64,000 bases of DNA from Trichopria drosophilae (GCA_030407085.1 CM059582.1:12567501-12631500), one strand, 5' to 3'; counted from the first letter of the stretch, positions 12,631-27,600 are shown. Notes: generated from the letters alone by a model not told the origin. Numbers and translations: made by a program.

Positions 12631-13109
12631 TATTTATTTGTTTCATATATCAGGAATTTTAACAGAATCCAAACATTTGTTAGATTTGCTTCAAAGTATA
12701 ATCCCTCTTGTGTAACTACTTTAAAATCGGTGGTATAACAGTTTTTTCTTTTTGTGTCGAATTTTCATGTAGCCATTGTAGGAAAAGTTTACTACTTTTT
12801 GTAACGTTGGAACTCCGATGTTGAGGTTTTCTACATATTTGTTATTTTTTTTTGTACAAAAGAGAAAACCACTGCCTATCGAAAATAAACTTTTTCCCAG
12901 CATTCCACAACTTCAATATTGCACATTTAAAACCTTGGTAATTTAAGAGTTTCAAAGTTTAATCACAGCTTTTGTATACGTTTTTTTTTTATTTAACTGA
13001 TTTTCTGATGAAGAAATTTTCATATGATACAACAATCGTTAGAGAAAACTGCGCGTTGAATAAAATACGTCATGATGAAACGTATCTGAGCTTTTCAACA
13101 GTTAACTTA

Positions 13110-13477
13110 CAGTGGGACCTGTGAAAGTGACTGACATCCGTTCCGACGACCCCTACAATTGACTGCAAGTTGCGAAAACGAACGAAGGGGAGGTGATCCC
13201 CACTTTACGTACTCTTAACCTTACATTCTTAACCTCAATTTGTCAAAATTTTTATTAGTATCAATCACTTGCTCATTTTTCGTTAAAGTTGGTGAAAAGT
13301 GACTGCAATAATTGTTTCTTTTTTTACTTCTTGTCTTTATATAGATAATATATCAAACTGTTTGAGAGAAGAATGTAGGAAAGCGTTTCCCCTATGGCAG
13401 CCAATTTCGAAGGCTTCCACTGAGATAATTTGAAAAGTCGGTCAATTTTGAGGGGGTCAATTTCGCAAGTCCTACTG
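13110..13477. mobile_element. MITE with TA target duplication (mariner-like)
   Basis: The left end CAGTGGGACCTGTGAAAGTG and the inverted right end (CAGTAGGACTTGCGAAATTG read inward) form a terminal inverted repeat, flanked on each side by TA (13108-13109 and 13478-13479). A TA duplication and a CAGT start fit Tc1/mariner-type non-autonomous elements. No transposase is present in the 368 bp. Confidence 0.65.
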
Positions 13478-13707
13478 TACTAATCTCATGATTATTAGCG
13501 TGTGCTTTTCAGATGATCGTAACTCAAAAACTATTTGATATATACAATTCATATTTTAGTACATTATGAGCGAAAGTATAGTCTACAGAACTATAGAATA
13601 GTAAAACAATTTTGTTTTCATCTCGTGAAGCCCCTTTAAGTGCTGTTTAACTAACAAGGAATGAAAAAAAAACATTATAAAAATACTATTTTATTGTGTT
13701 TTTCCAG

Positions 13708-13917
13708 AAAAGAAGACTCAAACGTCGATGGAAAAAGCAAACGATGGGGAAAAAGAGCTTTTCAGCGTCGTAGCAGTGAGGTAGAAGTACGATTGCAAGG
13801 TGCGTCGTTTTCTGGAAATCAGGGGCAATCCGCTCTAGATGGACCCAGGTCGCCCACACCCTCCAGAAGACGAAGTTCCAGCATTGCAGTTGCCCGACCT
13901 ACTCCTGATTTGCACAG
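13708..13917 (+). CDS. Internal exon, Ser/Pro/Arg-rich protein of unknown identity
   Basis: An exon of 210 nt is bounded by a good acceptor (tttttccag) and donor (CACAG then GTGGGT). It enters and leaves with two bases of a split codon, so it is symmetric and could be skipped without a frameshift. It encodes about 70 residues: a basic stretch (KSKRWGKRAFQRRSSE), then SPTPSRRRSSS and ARPTPDLH. The composition is that of a disordered, phosphorylatable region. The split codon (AG plus A) completes an Arg with the exon at 23354-23588, and the frame stays open through both. The parent gene was not recognised; its 5' exons are not visible and probably lie outside the window. GC content is well above the flanking introns. 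Confidence 0.6.
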
Positions 13918-14429
13918 GTGGGTGGGAATGCATTTCTTTTACTTCGACGCTTTCACCAGGAGGAATGGAGCCTTGCTCTTTTTAAGTCCAATAATAAATT
14001 TACTTGGTATTGTGCAAGTTATTTACGCCATTTGCTCACCGCCCCAACACTCTCGCGTTAACTTTCATGGAAATTAACTTTATTTAAAAAAAAACGGACA
14101 TTATTGAATATTTCCTATGTGAATAGAATAGAAATGGCAACAGCTGTTTACTTAATTTATACGTATGCCTTAAATGTTTATAATATGTTTTTTATTTTAT
14201 AAAATATAATGGATTTCTTAAATTAATATCAGATTTGTAGATTTATTCAATTGATGAGAAATGTATTAATCCGATGAAAAGAATTTCGAAACCACAATTT
14301 TAACATTATTTATAATAGTCCGTGAAAACAATTGTTTATTAATGCATCCACGTTTTTGTCATTGCATAACTTCCATTTTTACAATAATCATTTAAAATAA
14401 CAAATTTCGCTTATAGATCGATTGCTCTT

Positions 14430-16065
<1,636 letters not shown>

Positions 16066-16541
16066 TCAGTTAGTGAAAACAATATTACTAACCAGGATAA
16101 TTCAACAGATATTCGAGAAGAAAAATAAATTTAAATGATTAAATAGATAATTTTTAATCGTTGATGCGAGCTAACTGTTACTACTTGCGCCATAAACACC
16201 AAGTAGTATATCCTTGAATGCGTCAGAAGTGTTTTTTCAAGAATAAATTTTTACATAGAAAACAATTAGTAATGAAGGAACTTTTACACCAAAAGAAACG
16301 TAGAATAATAAAATCGTTATGAAATGTTTGTTACAAACAAAAGGAATGTACAAAAATCTCCCCTTTCAATAGTCGCTCATTTGACCTATTTTCATATAAT
16401 ATTTTAAATAGCGATTATGATAAATTTTCCTTGGAAGACATCGCATTTAATATTATGAATGTTAGAATATTTACATGTCGTTGGCATTCATTTTTTTAGA
16501 TAACGAGGGAGATTTGGTTATACGAAACATTAAAGGCTTAC

Positions 16542-16624
16542 CACATACTGTCGCGCCCTTGCAACCGCAGCCGCGGTGGTTACTGAAAGGCTCGTCGACT
16601 AACACGTGTTGCTTTATATGTGTC
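16542..16624 (-). CDS. Possible PDGF/VEGF-like growth-factor exon
   Basis: A minus-strand exon of 83 nt is suggested by an acceptor (ATTATAG) at the upper end and a donor (GTAAGC) at the lower end. It reads THIKQHVLVDEPFSN followed by HRGCGCKGATVC. The pattern Q-H-V ... F-x-x-H ... C-x-C resembles the last strand of the VEGF/PDGF cystine knot. GC content is clearly higher than in its surroundings, as expected for an exon. No companion exon carrying the rest of the knot was identified, so the call rests on one short exon. An unrelated Cys-rich exon is possible. Confidence 0.35.
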
Positions 16625-17489
16625 CTATAATATTTCAGTCGGTGTAAAACGGATATTTCGTACCGTTTTATGTAAAAAAATGGCCAGATCATGCAGTTTA
16701 AATGTATGTAACAGAATACTATAAAAACTAAGAAGAATAATTGGGTATTTTATTTAATGTTTTGTAACTTAGAAAGAAATGCAATAATTTATAATAATTG
16801 ATGTCAATTTAATAATTTAACGTCTATAAGATGTTATACGCAAATTGAAAAATATTCCGCTTTATATCCGAGTAAAAAACAATTCATTTTTAACCTTTAA
16901 AATCAAGATTTTTGCAATTTACGAAGTAAAAGTGAGTTTTTGAATGTTTTTGTTGTATAAATGAATGTACATTTTATTATGTTTACTGTAATTGAGTATT
17001 AAAATTTTAATACATCCATAGATATATACAGAATACGATCCATATTACCGTTACTACTTACAGACCCATGCGAACTACCTGTTACTACTTACGCCCCCCA
17101 AAAACCGCCGCAAGTAGTAAGTCCCTATATATGGAAGACATACTTTTTAATGCATAATTTCAGTTTATATTTGTTTCAATTTATATACGCCCGTTTTTGG
17201 TTATAATTTGAAGTAAATTCACTTTGACTGGGGTATAATTTCCTAAGTATTTTTTTATTAAAAACCCAATTTTACTGTCACAAAACTGGGATTGAATGTA
17301 TTAAAATTGTTGACATATTTTGATTGTTTTTGTAGCAAAAAAGAATTTATTTTTTCTATCACAGAATCATAACAAAAGTATTTTGCTAAAAATGCGATCT
17401 TAGAATTTTCTTATAACATCGCTTCGTTAAGAGATCTATCAATTCTATTTATTGAATATTAAATGTATTAACTATCTTTTGTTGAGTCA

Positions 17490-17830
17490 AATCTAATGAT
17501 GTGCTAATAGCAATGCATTCTGCCCGATAGAAGCGTTCTTATGGATACTAATTTTTTGAATTTCGGGAAAATATAGGCTGAACCAACATAAACTGTTTCT
17601 TTCATCTTACTCCCATCATAGATAGTTATGCTGTTGTCTGGAAGCTGATGACACAATAACTTTATAGGCTTATTTGAATATATTTTGGTCTGTTTATGAA
17701 AGAAAACGTGTCTGAAAATTTTAAAAATTAATATATCTGTTAAATTTATATTATTTTCTGTAAAAATTGAATTGTGAAGTATTTTAGACACAATGAAGAC
17801 AATAAGTGTTGCAGATTTGTAATATTAATT
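17490..17830 (-). pseudogene. Decayed RNase H fragment of a non-LTR retroelement
   Basis: The minus-strand frame at 17504-17791 contains SITIYDGSKM followed by VGSAYIFPKF. This matches the TDGSK and VG-A landmarks of the RNase H domain in I/Jockey-type retrotransposons, with one catalytic-box residue lost. Shortly after, a frameshift brings in ASIGQNALLLAH, a worn form of the ASIFTAE-type block. Only this domain survives. Confidence 0.55.
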
Positions 17831-19664
17831 TGAAATAGAAAAATAGTAAGATTGAACTCGATACGGAAAGTTACCTAATCTTGTGCAATGTTATTACACA
17901 CGTTGCATACGTCGAATAAACAATAAATAACACACACTTTTTATTTATTTATTTGCACTTAATATTTTAATGAAAGAGTGCTATTAGATAAATTTGAAAA
18001 ATGATTTTAAATTGTTTGACATATCAATTGAAACAATTCAGTAGAATAAATCACCACCCTAAATGGAGAAATATAATTTGACAATATTTTACTTAAAAAA
18101 AGTATCAAGAATGAGATTTCAAACATCATTTTTCGTACTAGAAAACGAAAACTTGGGAAATTCGCCAAGTAAGTTTTTCTCACATTCCAATTATTATCGA
18201 CGATAAATGTATTGTAGATTCGCTTTAATCGATAAGAAGCAAATATTTTTGCCTCAAAATTGCACTTAAAAAAAAATTGCTTTTTCAAAATTATTCGCTA
18301 TATAATCCGATGCTTCGAGTATTTATACCCTGCTGTAAGCTATTGGTTATATTGATCGTTAGATAGATTTTGCACAAACGTATTTTATCTCGTAAAAACT
18401 GCACAGATTTTGTGAAAATATCACGTAAAATAGAAACAGGACGTCACGGATATCCCAACGTTCCATTGTACTCGAAGAGTAATTGATAACAATAACACAA
18501 AACGTCAGAGATTGTACTAATTCTAAAAGTTCTTTTTCATTTTTATTTTGCATCATTTGCATTTTTCCAATATATGAAAACATTTTTCGTGTAAGGGATT
18601 TATTCAAACACCCACTCTATCGATTTGTTATTGTAATATGTAAAGTAATTTCCATCATAAATCTGTGTAAACAATAATTCACTTTAATTAAATCATTTTT
18701 TTAATATATTAAATTTTAGATTTTCGTTTTAGCTATAAATAAATTGCATAATACTTTTAAAATTAAACAAGTATTTACAAACGTTCCGACGTTATAATGA
18801 AATTACAAAGAAATGCTAAATTTTTTATTTTATTTGAGGGTAAATTCATACTTTTTCATTATTTTATTTTAGAACTGAATTTTGGGGCATACTTCTTTTT
18901 TTGACGTCATAGGTATTAAAAAAAAATATTACAAATTTAGATTTTCTTGTAAATTGCTGTATTACTAATGAGTTTTTTAAAAGAAATTAGGAAACTTAGT
19001 ATTATAATAAATTTGTGCATATATTTGTTTTTATTACAACGTGTATGGTAATCGTTATATCATTTAAACATTTCACGAAAACCAAATATCTTCATGACTT
19101 AGACCAGACATTTTTATATCTGCAAATGTATAATCAATCGATCGCAAAAGTATTCGACGCCATCTAATTGCTAATATGAGAAACTGTATGGCCAGTACAA
19201 TTTTCTACATATATATAAAATATTAATGACTGAGGTAAAGGGAGTAAGCCCTGCTAATCTACTTAGAGCCATTCTCAGCTAGTAAGCTTTTTAGAAGAAT
19301 TGTCTTACTAACTGGATGATAATAAAAGACATTACTTTTAGTGACATATTATCTCTAAAAAAAAATATCCTTTTTACTATATAATTTTTCTCATATTTTA
19401 ACACAATTTTGAAATGAGTGACTGAAATTCAAGGCTTAGAGTAACTAATTCTTGTTTTTAGATAGCGCATATCGGTATGACTTTAGAATCTGTGATTTAA
19501 ATAAAAAAGAATAAATTAAAAAATGTGAAAATCTATCGGGTAAATCTGTAGAAAGGCAACTTTATTAGTATATTGAAAAAACTCAACATTTTGTGTTATT
19601 TATACATTTTTATTTAAAATAATAGAGCGACAAGTGTGAATGAAAAAAAAATCTGCAGACAATG
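17831..19664. other. AT-rich non-coding DNA
   Basis: Several short open frames on both strands lack recognisable domains and codon bias. No repeat structure was noticed. Confidence 0.45.
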
Positions 19665-20800
19665 TTTCTTATGTGCTAATGTGTGTTCTTTCAGAGTCAG
19701 CTACAAGAATTGGTTCAAAACTCGCTCCAAAAAATACAGCTGGTTTGATCGAAAAAATCGCGAATTTTTAAAAAATTATTAAAATGTTTTCTTAAATCTC
19801 CATTTTACATCCAGAAATATCTTAAAGAGCTACAGAAGCCGAAAATATCCCGTTCAAAATGTTTCTACTTCAAAATGGTACATGCCAGTTTTAAAAATTT
19901 CAAAATGTCGACTTGTAAATGCCGCTAAAAGAGCTAATTTTATACGTTATTTCTTTGTTAGCCAACCAATTGTTTCTAATTCGGCAATTGCTTCACTACT
20001 CCAAATTTATGTTTTTGGGGTCACTGATTACAAACCTGAGGTCACATTTTCGAAATTAAAGGGAGGATCGAATATGTCAGATGTCATTTCTGTAATATTA
20101 ATGGATTTTTTTCAAAATGATCACTAAAGGGTTTTTAAGCTCGGTGCATACAAATAAGAACTAAGAACAATGATTAATAATTTTACATTGTGGATTATTT
20201 TGGTCCTCATTACCATAAAATTAAATGCCATAATCACAATAAATAGTGCAATTTGCTTATTCTAGTATAGTAGTTATCGTAGGAAAAATGTATAGAAGTG
20301 AAATCTTTCATTTTTTTCTGTTACCGTATGACAAAAATATTTTATTTGTACCAATAAAAATCCGTTAATATTTCAGAAACATGGACCGCCATATTAGAAA
20401 CAGCCATTTTGAGTATCGAAAAAATAACCTCATAGTTGTAATCAGCAACCTCAAAATTATAAAATTGGAGTTATGGAGCAATTGCCAATTTAGAAATTTC
20501 CATCGCTTTGCAAATAAATAATAGTAGTCAAAATCATATCTTTAACGTCATTTAGAAGTCGTCATTTTGAAATTGTGAAAAGTGGCAGATGCCATTTTAC
20601 AGCTAGAACCTTTTAAACATGATATCATGCATTTCCGTGTACTCTGCTTGTTCGGGGTATAAATTGCAGATTTCAGAAAACATTATTTAAAAAATCCCGA
20701 TTTTTTAGAATAAACCAGCTGTGTCTTTTTTAGATCGAGTTTTGGACCAATTCTTTTTACAGAATCTGAATGAACAGACTTTTGCACGGAAGAAATAATA
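19665..20800. mobile_element. Foldback element with ~440-bp arms
   Basis: The left arm (about 19665-20120) and right arm (about 20340-20800) are reverse complements with moderate divergence. Landmarks are GAATTGGTTCAAAACTCG against GAATTGGTCCAAAACTCG inverted, the block around tacagctggtttgatc, and ttaatggatttt at the inner end. An 81-codon frame at 19882-20127 lies in the left arm and is a chance frame. No transposase is visible. Confidence 0.75.
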
Positions 20801-21179
20801 TGTACAAATTTTTTCTTGGGTATAAAATCATCCAAAGTGCTGAAGATTGCGTTCAAAATGTGTCCGTATTGTCCTGAAAGGGTTACCGCTCAGTTGACCA
20901 AAATGTTTACCAGACATTTAGTATAAGAATGTATTTATACTAAAATATTAATACATTTGCGAATAAAACTTTTTAATTTGGGGTTAAACTTCCAAAAGGT
21001 TCCGATCATTAAAATTGCTGAAACGATTAGTTGTAATATTTTTTGAAAACTTTAGAAATCAAGATGGTGAACTGAAGCTGGCGAAAATGTGACTGCGAAA
21101 ATATAATCGTAAATAAAAAATGTATTCATTGCTCTAAATGTTATTAAATAAGCATGTAAATTGTTACTGGGATATTTGT

Positions 21180-21605
21180 TATTGGTCATTGCTTACGATT
21201 CTGGAAAGAGATTATTAAAATTCAAAATGCCGGATTGAATATAGCGGATGGAATAAAAATATTCACAAACGCATAAAAATCGAATCCAATGCAGCACTCG
21301 CCTTCAGTTCCGCCTACAACCTTCACATTTGAAGAAAAAAATTTTTGACTATGGTATTTCTTTACATATTCAAACTTCACGTGAAAAATCTCCAACAAAT
21401 TGAAAGTGAATAGATAAAACTAAACTACTATTTTATAACATATTTACAATTAGCAAAAACTCGAAGTTGCATTCTCGTGCAATTTTATTAAAATTCAAAA
21501 TTCCATCCGCAGTAACAAATTCATCCAACTTTTCGCTATATAGGAACCGCCATTTTGAATTTTAACAACCTGACACCAGATTCATTATCACCAAAACCGC
21601 CAAGT
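21180..21605. mobile_element. Short foldback element with AAAATGGCGG-like arms
   Basis: GATTCTGG ... TAAAATTCAAAATGCCGG (to about 21235) and the inverted CCGCCATTTTGAATTTTA ... CCAGATTC (from about 21547) form the arms. The interior is AT-rich with a further ATTCCATCCGC / GCGGATGGAAT inverted pair. Confidence 0.5.
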
Positions 21606-21775
21606 AACGAATTTTAATCGAATGTCATGAAATATTGCAATTTCCCTTGCACTATTAGATCCGACATTTTGATTTGAACAATCTCACTCAAGATTTATAA
21701 TCAGATTTCCCTTTTTTTATATGATCTACGATTATAATTTCGAAAAATTGACAACTGCCTTGTCAACCATTTTCA

Positions 21776-21935
21776 AGGGTGCTCTTTCGTATGGCGCTGC
21801 TATAATTGGCGAAAAAACTAATCTTTAAAGTATATTCTCTGGTAGAAAATTTGAAATTAAAAAAAAATTGCATTTTTTAACGTAAATTTATTCTTTTTTT
21901 TTAATATTCGAAGCGCCATTCGAAAGAATACCCTT
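21776..21935. repeat. Inverted repeat with ~110-bp spacer
   Basis: AAGGGTGCTCTTTCGTATGG at 21776 is the near-complement of CCATTCGAAAGAATACCCTT ending near 21935. Related single copies of this block occur near 47247 and 61925, so it belongs to a dispersed family. Confidence 0.5.
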
Positions 21936-23353
21936 CAATGTTCTCGACACGGTACTTGTTGCACCATGTAAAAGTCCACTTTGGGTGTTATGAAGTTAAG
22001 AAAAATTCAAATGTCGAAACATTTTAAATACGAATTCTTACACTTTGGACATTTAGGCAATAATGGTTTAAGAAACATTTTTCTACTTTTCAATGGAATG
22101 TTTTTTTTTAGTTTTTTTTTTAGTTTTTTTTCTTTGATTCCTCAACTTTTGCTTACTTACTTAACGTCATTCCTCATTACAGATTTTATTTTTTTTTACT
22201 CATTGTGAATGTTATCTATAGGTATATTGATTGTGAGTCAATCTTATAATCTTAGGTAAGAGACATGGTACATCCAAAGACTTTTAAAAGAAACAATTAA
22301 ATTTGGAATTCGAAATATAAGGGACAGCGTTTCATTATACTAAATCGATTTTAGTTCATTATCTGTGTATTTTCATTACGTTGAGTACAAATAGCATTAT
22401 TCCATTAGCTGACAGGCAGGTACACGATGTATTTTTGTTGTCCTTCAAATTGTGAAAACGATATATTATGATATTTAATAACTTATATTCGGCAAACGGT
22501 TATTAATCATATTTTTTTAGGACAATTTTACAAATTAACTATGTGTTTTACCCATTTAATGCTGTAGATTCTAGGTCTTGCATTCAGGGAATAAGTTTTT
22601 CCTAGTTTAACGTGTCATTGCTGTGAGCAAATTTTATAACGAGGTTTTCTGATCTTATATAAAATATTTAATTATATTGATGAATGTTTACGCAAAATAA
22701 TAAAAACCACCGTTTACTACTTTTAGATCTCTTCAAATTAATAAATAAAATGGATGTCTTTAATGCCTAAAATATTCTTAAATATAAAAGTATATATAAA
22801 ATTGAAGCATACAGGAAGATCCAGCTAGTAAGAGTTTAATATCAAAATAACAACCACTGCAATTTAGTTAGTGATTGCTGGCACAAGTACTAGATAAATT
22901 CACTGTTATTATTTAATAAATTACATTTTTAGGAGCGTAAATTTATCTTCTTTATTCTTCACTATTTTATGCTTAATGTAATAACAAACCACCGTCAGTT
23001 TGTTTATTTATTAAAGCTATTATATTTACGCTATCGACGCTATTACAAATAAATCTGTAAATGTAGTAATTAAATTCTTTTTTTCTACTATAATTGACTT
23101 CATCGACTTTTCACTCATAAGAGTAGCGTTTGATTAAACTATGGCCGTAATTATACTAGAGACTCACACAGTACTCACTTATCTTATAAATAAAACAGCT
23201 AAATATTTTTAATTTTAGGCACTGCTCTATCTCTACTTTAGAGCACTTGAATGTAGGAAACAATTAAAAATTCTATAAAGCTTCAGTCCTATTTAGCCAC
23301 ATCATTCATGTTAATTTATGCATTCAAATCAACAAATGAAAAATTATTTTTAG
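21936..23353. other. AT-rich intronic or intergenic DNA
   Basis: No exon or repeat was recognised. A Phe/Ser-rich open frame at 21981-22208 reflects T-rich composition. Confidence 0.4.
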
Positions 23354-23588
23354 ATTTCTACAAGCGGAAGCTGGCCCATGGGGTCACTTGTCGCCGTCGT
23401 CGAGGAGTCCGACAAGGACTCCCGCATTAAGTCCTGGTGCCCTTTCTACCTCGCACCTTGGAATAAGTCCCGGAAACAGTCCCGGAGGTCCTAGCCCAAC
23501 GAGCCCTGGTGGCCCGTCTAGTTCAAGAGTGGGACCTCCAAAACATCGTGGAAGAACGAGTAGTATGCCGGCCGTACCTCGACATGGA
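23354..23588 (+). CDS. Internal exon, Ser/Pro-rich protein of unknown identity
   Basis: An exon of 235 nt follows an acceptor (ttatttttag) and ends at a consensus donor (GGA then GTAAGT). It begins with the last base of a codon split with the 13708-13917 exon and ends on a codon boundary. It encodes about 78 residues: FLQAEAGPWGHLSPSSRSP, then Ser-Pro-Gly runs, and finally HRGRTSSMPAVPRHG. The repeated S-P and R-x-x-S sites suggest a disordered region of a signalling or scaffold protein; the family was not identified. The next exon must lie beyond 23588. The candidate at 47937-48068 has the right phase, but the join is unproven. Confidence 0.6.
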
Positions 23589-23782
23589 GTAAGTTTAGTT
23601 TATTAATTATTTTAAAAAAATTTTAGATTCTTAAAAATTTCGAGTATCCTAGAAGTTTACGCCGTAAACAGACACTTTTTCCAAAATTTCTTCCCACAAA
23701 AATATTCCTCATCTCAAGGATAACCGGGTAAAATAATACAGTAGGCTTTTATTGCTTATAAAAAGGAAAAAATCCAAATAAG

Positions 23783-23918
23783 TCCAAAATGACGGCGACA
23801 AAATACTGACATGAATTTCCATGATATTTTGTTTATGATTATTTGTCCATGTGATATTTTGTCGTGCTCTATTTCGTCGTATGATTAGTTGTCATAGGAA
23901 ATAAAGAAGTGGATCCCT
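23783..23918. repeat. Partial copy of the ATATCACA word element
   Basis: The right-hand part of the 8754-9390 element recurs here: CCAAAATGACGGCG, then GACATGAATTTCC, TTTATGATTATTTGTCCATG, and finally GAAATAAAGAAGTGG. It is truncated at its left side. Confidence 0.65.
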
Positions 23919-24370
23919 TCACTAGATAGATTCTGGTACCTACGTGATTGTTGCGACCGATGGCGTTACATAGTAACAATTTCTTCTTAACACTTGATTA
24001 AAATAGTTAACTATTTTTAATTACAAAACACAATTTTTGTTATTACGAAAACAAGCAAATTTATAAACAATATCTCAATTCTACAGTTTTACAATTTTTA
24101 AACCACATCGTTATATTGTTCATATCTGCTCATTCCACAGACGAGTAACAATTAAAAGTACAAAATGTTACATTAATGTTGCATATATATTTCGTAATTG
24201 CAGAACCGGAAAAGCCGGTATTAAATTAAAAACCCATTAAAAACGCCTAAAAACCTATCCTATTTAAGCGACATAAATTTGAAGTTGGTGAAAATATGTC
24301 ATGAAACTACAGGACAACTGACTAGTTGGCTAACTACAAAAGTAAAATCTGCACTCGGTTGTTCTGAAGT

Positions 24371-24636
24371 TCAGGTATTGATTTCCATACCGATTCCTAC
24401 TTTGTGTTCGCCTTTCGATGGATTCGCAAAATCTAAACTGCAACCTAATGTAAGAAGAATGCTGGGATTCAGAAACTGTTGCAAACTCATGCCTAACTGC
24501 AAGTCCTTGTCGAGTTTCAATCGTAAACTGCATTGGGAGTCCAGTCGGAATTTTGCGCCAACGCCAAAAGTCCACATTTTAGTGTCGTCCTTACTCGCAA
24601 ACAGCGCGTTCATCGCCAATTCCATCTCAGGACTAC
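24371..24636 (-). CDS. VDAC paralogue exon 4 (C-terminal)
   Basis: It starts after CCTACCCTAG with two bases of a codon split with exon 3 and ends at TGA (24371-24373). It encodes residues 212-299: SSPEMELAMNA, then FGVGAKF, LGCSLDFANP and the terminal HKVGIGMEINT. This aligns with the last beta strands of VDAC, where H-K-V-G-L-G-L-E is nearly invariant. Confidence 0.85.
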
Positions 24637-27600
24637 CTAGGGTAGGATGAAACTTACAATTAATATGAATTATCTGATAAACATGTTTTTTTTTTTTTAA
24701 TTATAGATTCGTAGCAGATATAAATCTCTAATGAGATTTGAAGTGCTTAATAAAGGAAAAAAAGAAGATAGATTCAATATTTATTCAGGCTTTTTCTAAA
24801 TTTAAACAGAAAGTACTTATAGTTTTTTAAAAAAATGTCGATTCCTAGTACTCTAGAATCCAACATTCAAATACGAAATCCGGAGGTACTTAAGAAAAAG
24901 GAAGTCATGAAACTCTACGTCACATTGTGATTTCGCTTCGTCATCCACTGTAGTAGCATCAGCTAATCTCTTGTAATGGAGAATTATTCCAATACGAGTC
25001 TCAAAAAGTCAACAATATTTTATTTTTCCGTATGTTCCAAATAAATATGTTTAAAAAACTTTGCTTCTTGGTCATTCACATGCAAAAGTAATAAAGAAAG
25101 TAAACAAAAACTTCAATTAATGTTTCGTCCCTAATCAGAATTTCATTTTGTAACATAAAACACACAACAAAAATTTCGTCACGCTGATTATGAAATCGAA
25201 CGAAAAAATTTTAAATTCAAAATGTCGATTCCAAAATGGCGATAAAACCAATTCAGTCACTAATTGCGAGTCGGAGATCCTCGATTAAATTATAAGTTTA
25301 CTTTTAAAAGGCACTGCATATGCATTATCCCCCTTCACGAAGACAAATTTCATAAGCAATATTCAAAATGGTGGATCAAATATGCCGTATTCAAATTTGA
25401 AATATGTAGAACTTTTGAAACCGTCGATTATATACCCAAGTGGAAATGAAATCTAAAAGCGCTTTAAATAGTTGCTGCGACCAAACTGACCGCACTGGTC
25501 AAAACAAAAATATAACAGAGATAACAATAGCTAATCTTGGTTAATTTTGAGTCGCTGAATCCGACAGTGCAAATCTTTTATTAGCTCCTGTTTCCATGTA
25601 ATACGGAGATAAAGTTGCAAAAAACGTAATTTTCTCCATTGTTCGAGGAAGTATATCTTTCAATAGAAACACGATAAAAGCTTCAATGATAGCTTAAACT
25701 AAAACTTATAACTTCTATTTTACGAAAATAAAATTTTTATACAACCTGTTAAAAAATTATTTTCTTAAATGGGCATTTGTTTTTATGCGCAACCTGTTGT
25801 CTCACATAAACTACCAGTTACTACTGCTCATGTTCGCTGCGCTACCGACTAAAGATGCATTTTTATGTAATATAAATGTTTCATAATATGTTTTTAAGAT
25901 TGCCGATTACACGTCCTCGACATTGACCCTGATTTCGACAGAGATTGAGTAATGTTCAATAGTCTTTACGGATATAATCATGATTTCCATTTTTGAACAT
26001 ATAATTTATTTCAGCACTATCAAGTCCACTTCAGAGATTTACCTTCAGTTAGTCTACTCGATATGAGCAGCCCTGAAAACTTCTCACTGTCTATTAATTA
26101 AATGTATACTAACATACTTTTTTTTAAAAGTATTTTTATTATTAAAAAAAAACAATTTAAGACCTAATTTTAAATGCATTTTAAAAATTAAAATTCAATG
26201 TTTATTGCCGAAAGTCATAACTTCAAAAATAAATGCATTTTGTCCCTACGTGTTGATGATTTTGATAGGCTGTCGTCCGATAAATCTTAATTTTAACATC
26301 GCAATCATAATCTGCAACCTTAAAAACATATTATAAAACATTTATATTACTTAAAGATGCATTTTGTACTTGTAACATTCGATTTTAGACAGTCGTCCGC
26401 TCGCCAAATTTTGATCGGCAGAGGGGCGAAAATAAGCAGTAGTAACAGGTAGTTTAGGTGAGACAATATTTTGCGCAAAAAAAAAATAATGCCCATTTAA
26501 GAAAATAATTTTTTACCAGGTTGTATAACAATTATCTTCCTATGAAATAAAAATTATAAGCTTTACTTTAAGCTACCATTAAAGCCTTTATCGTGTTCGT
26601 ATTGAAAAACATACTTCCTTGAATAATGGAGAAACTGACGTTTTTTGAAACTTTAACCCCATATTACATGGAAACAAGAGCTAGTATAAAATGTTTACTA
26701 TCGGTTTCAGATTCAGCAAACCAAAATTAACAAAAATTGCCTATTTTCATCTCTGTAACATTAAATTGCCTGAAATTTGTTGACCAGTGCTACCAATAAG
26801 TATGTGATCATATAGTTGAAATCTTCAACTATAATTCGAGGGAACTACGAGCTCCATTTTCAGACGGAACATTGGAAAATATGTAATTGAAAAAGGACTG
26901 GGGTCCTCCAGACCCCGTGTGGCATTTAAGGATTAGATATTCGATAATTTTGTGAGTGTGATTGAAACAAAAATCGAAAGAATAAGTTTCTCAGAACATC
27001 AATTTCACGTTGCAGTAAATGCAATGGGTACTAAATGACAATTATTTTCTACGCTCTGTGCACTTTGAAAGTTTTAAAAAATGAAACTGTACTTCGGTAA
27101 TAAGCTGATAATCCGAACTCTCTGGGTATCGTGTTGCACCTCAAGTGGAAATCGATGTCCTGGATGTTGAAGCACGCCCCGACATCATTGCACGTGACTA
27201 ATCCGGAAGAAGTGTCGTAACCAGTCTTGTATCCGATCATGATGTTCTTGAGGCCCACTGCGACAGCTCCGGTAACGTTGACGTTCCGGTCGAAGTTGTT
27301 AACTACGGCGTAAGATTTGATGTGCGTCTCGAAACTCGGTCGATTGTTCAATATCCGTTGACTAAGAAACATCCACCAGTAACAATTATTATACACCTGA
27401 CAGTGAATTGGAACTTTGAGTGCAAATTATTTTCGAAATTACAGGATAATTAAAATTGCAAATGCAAAAAAAAAGTAAGTTTCTAATTATAATAATTCTA
27501 ATTTTAAAAATATTAAACATTACTTTGTACAAATTTGCCAAGAATACCATTCTTTTTAGTCTTTAAAATCTTAGAATTACACACCAAATGGCTATTTGAT

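Noticed and set aside
19882..20127. 81-codon open frame
   Set aside because: It lies wholly in one arm of a foldback element and is not preserved in the other arm.
27397..27398. CAG acceptor upstream of VDAC exon 3
   Set aside because: It looks stronger than the chosen site but gives the wrong phase with exon 2 and adds about 30 residues absent from VDACs.
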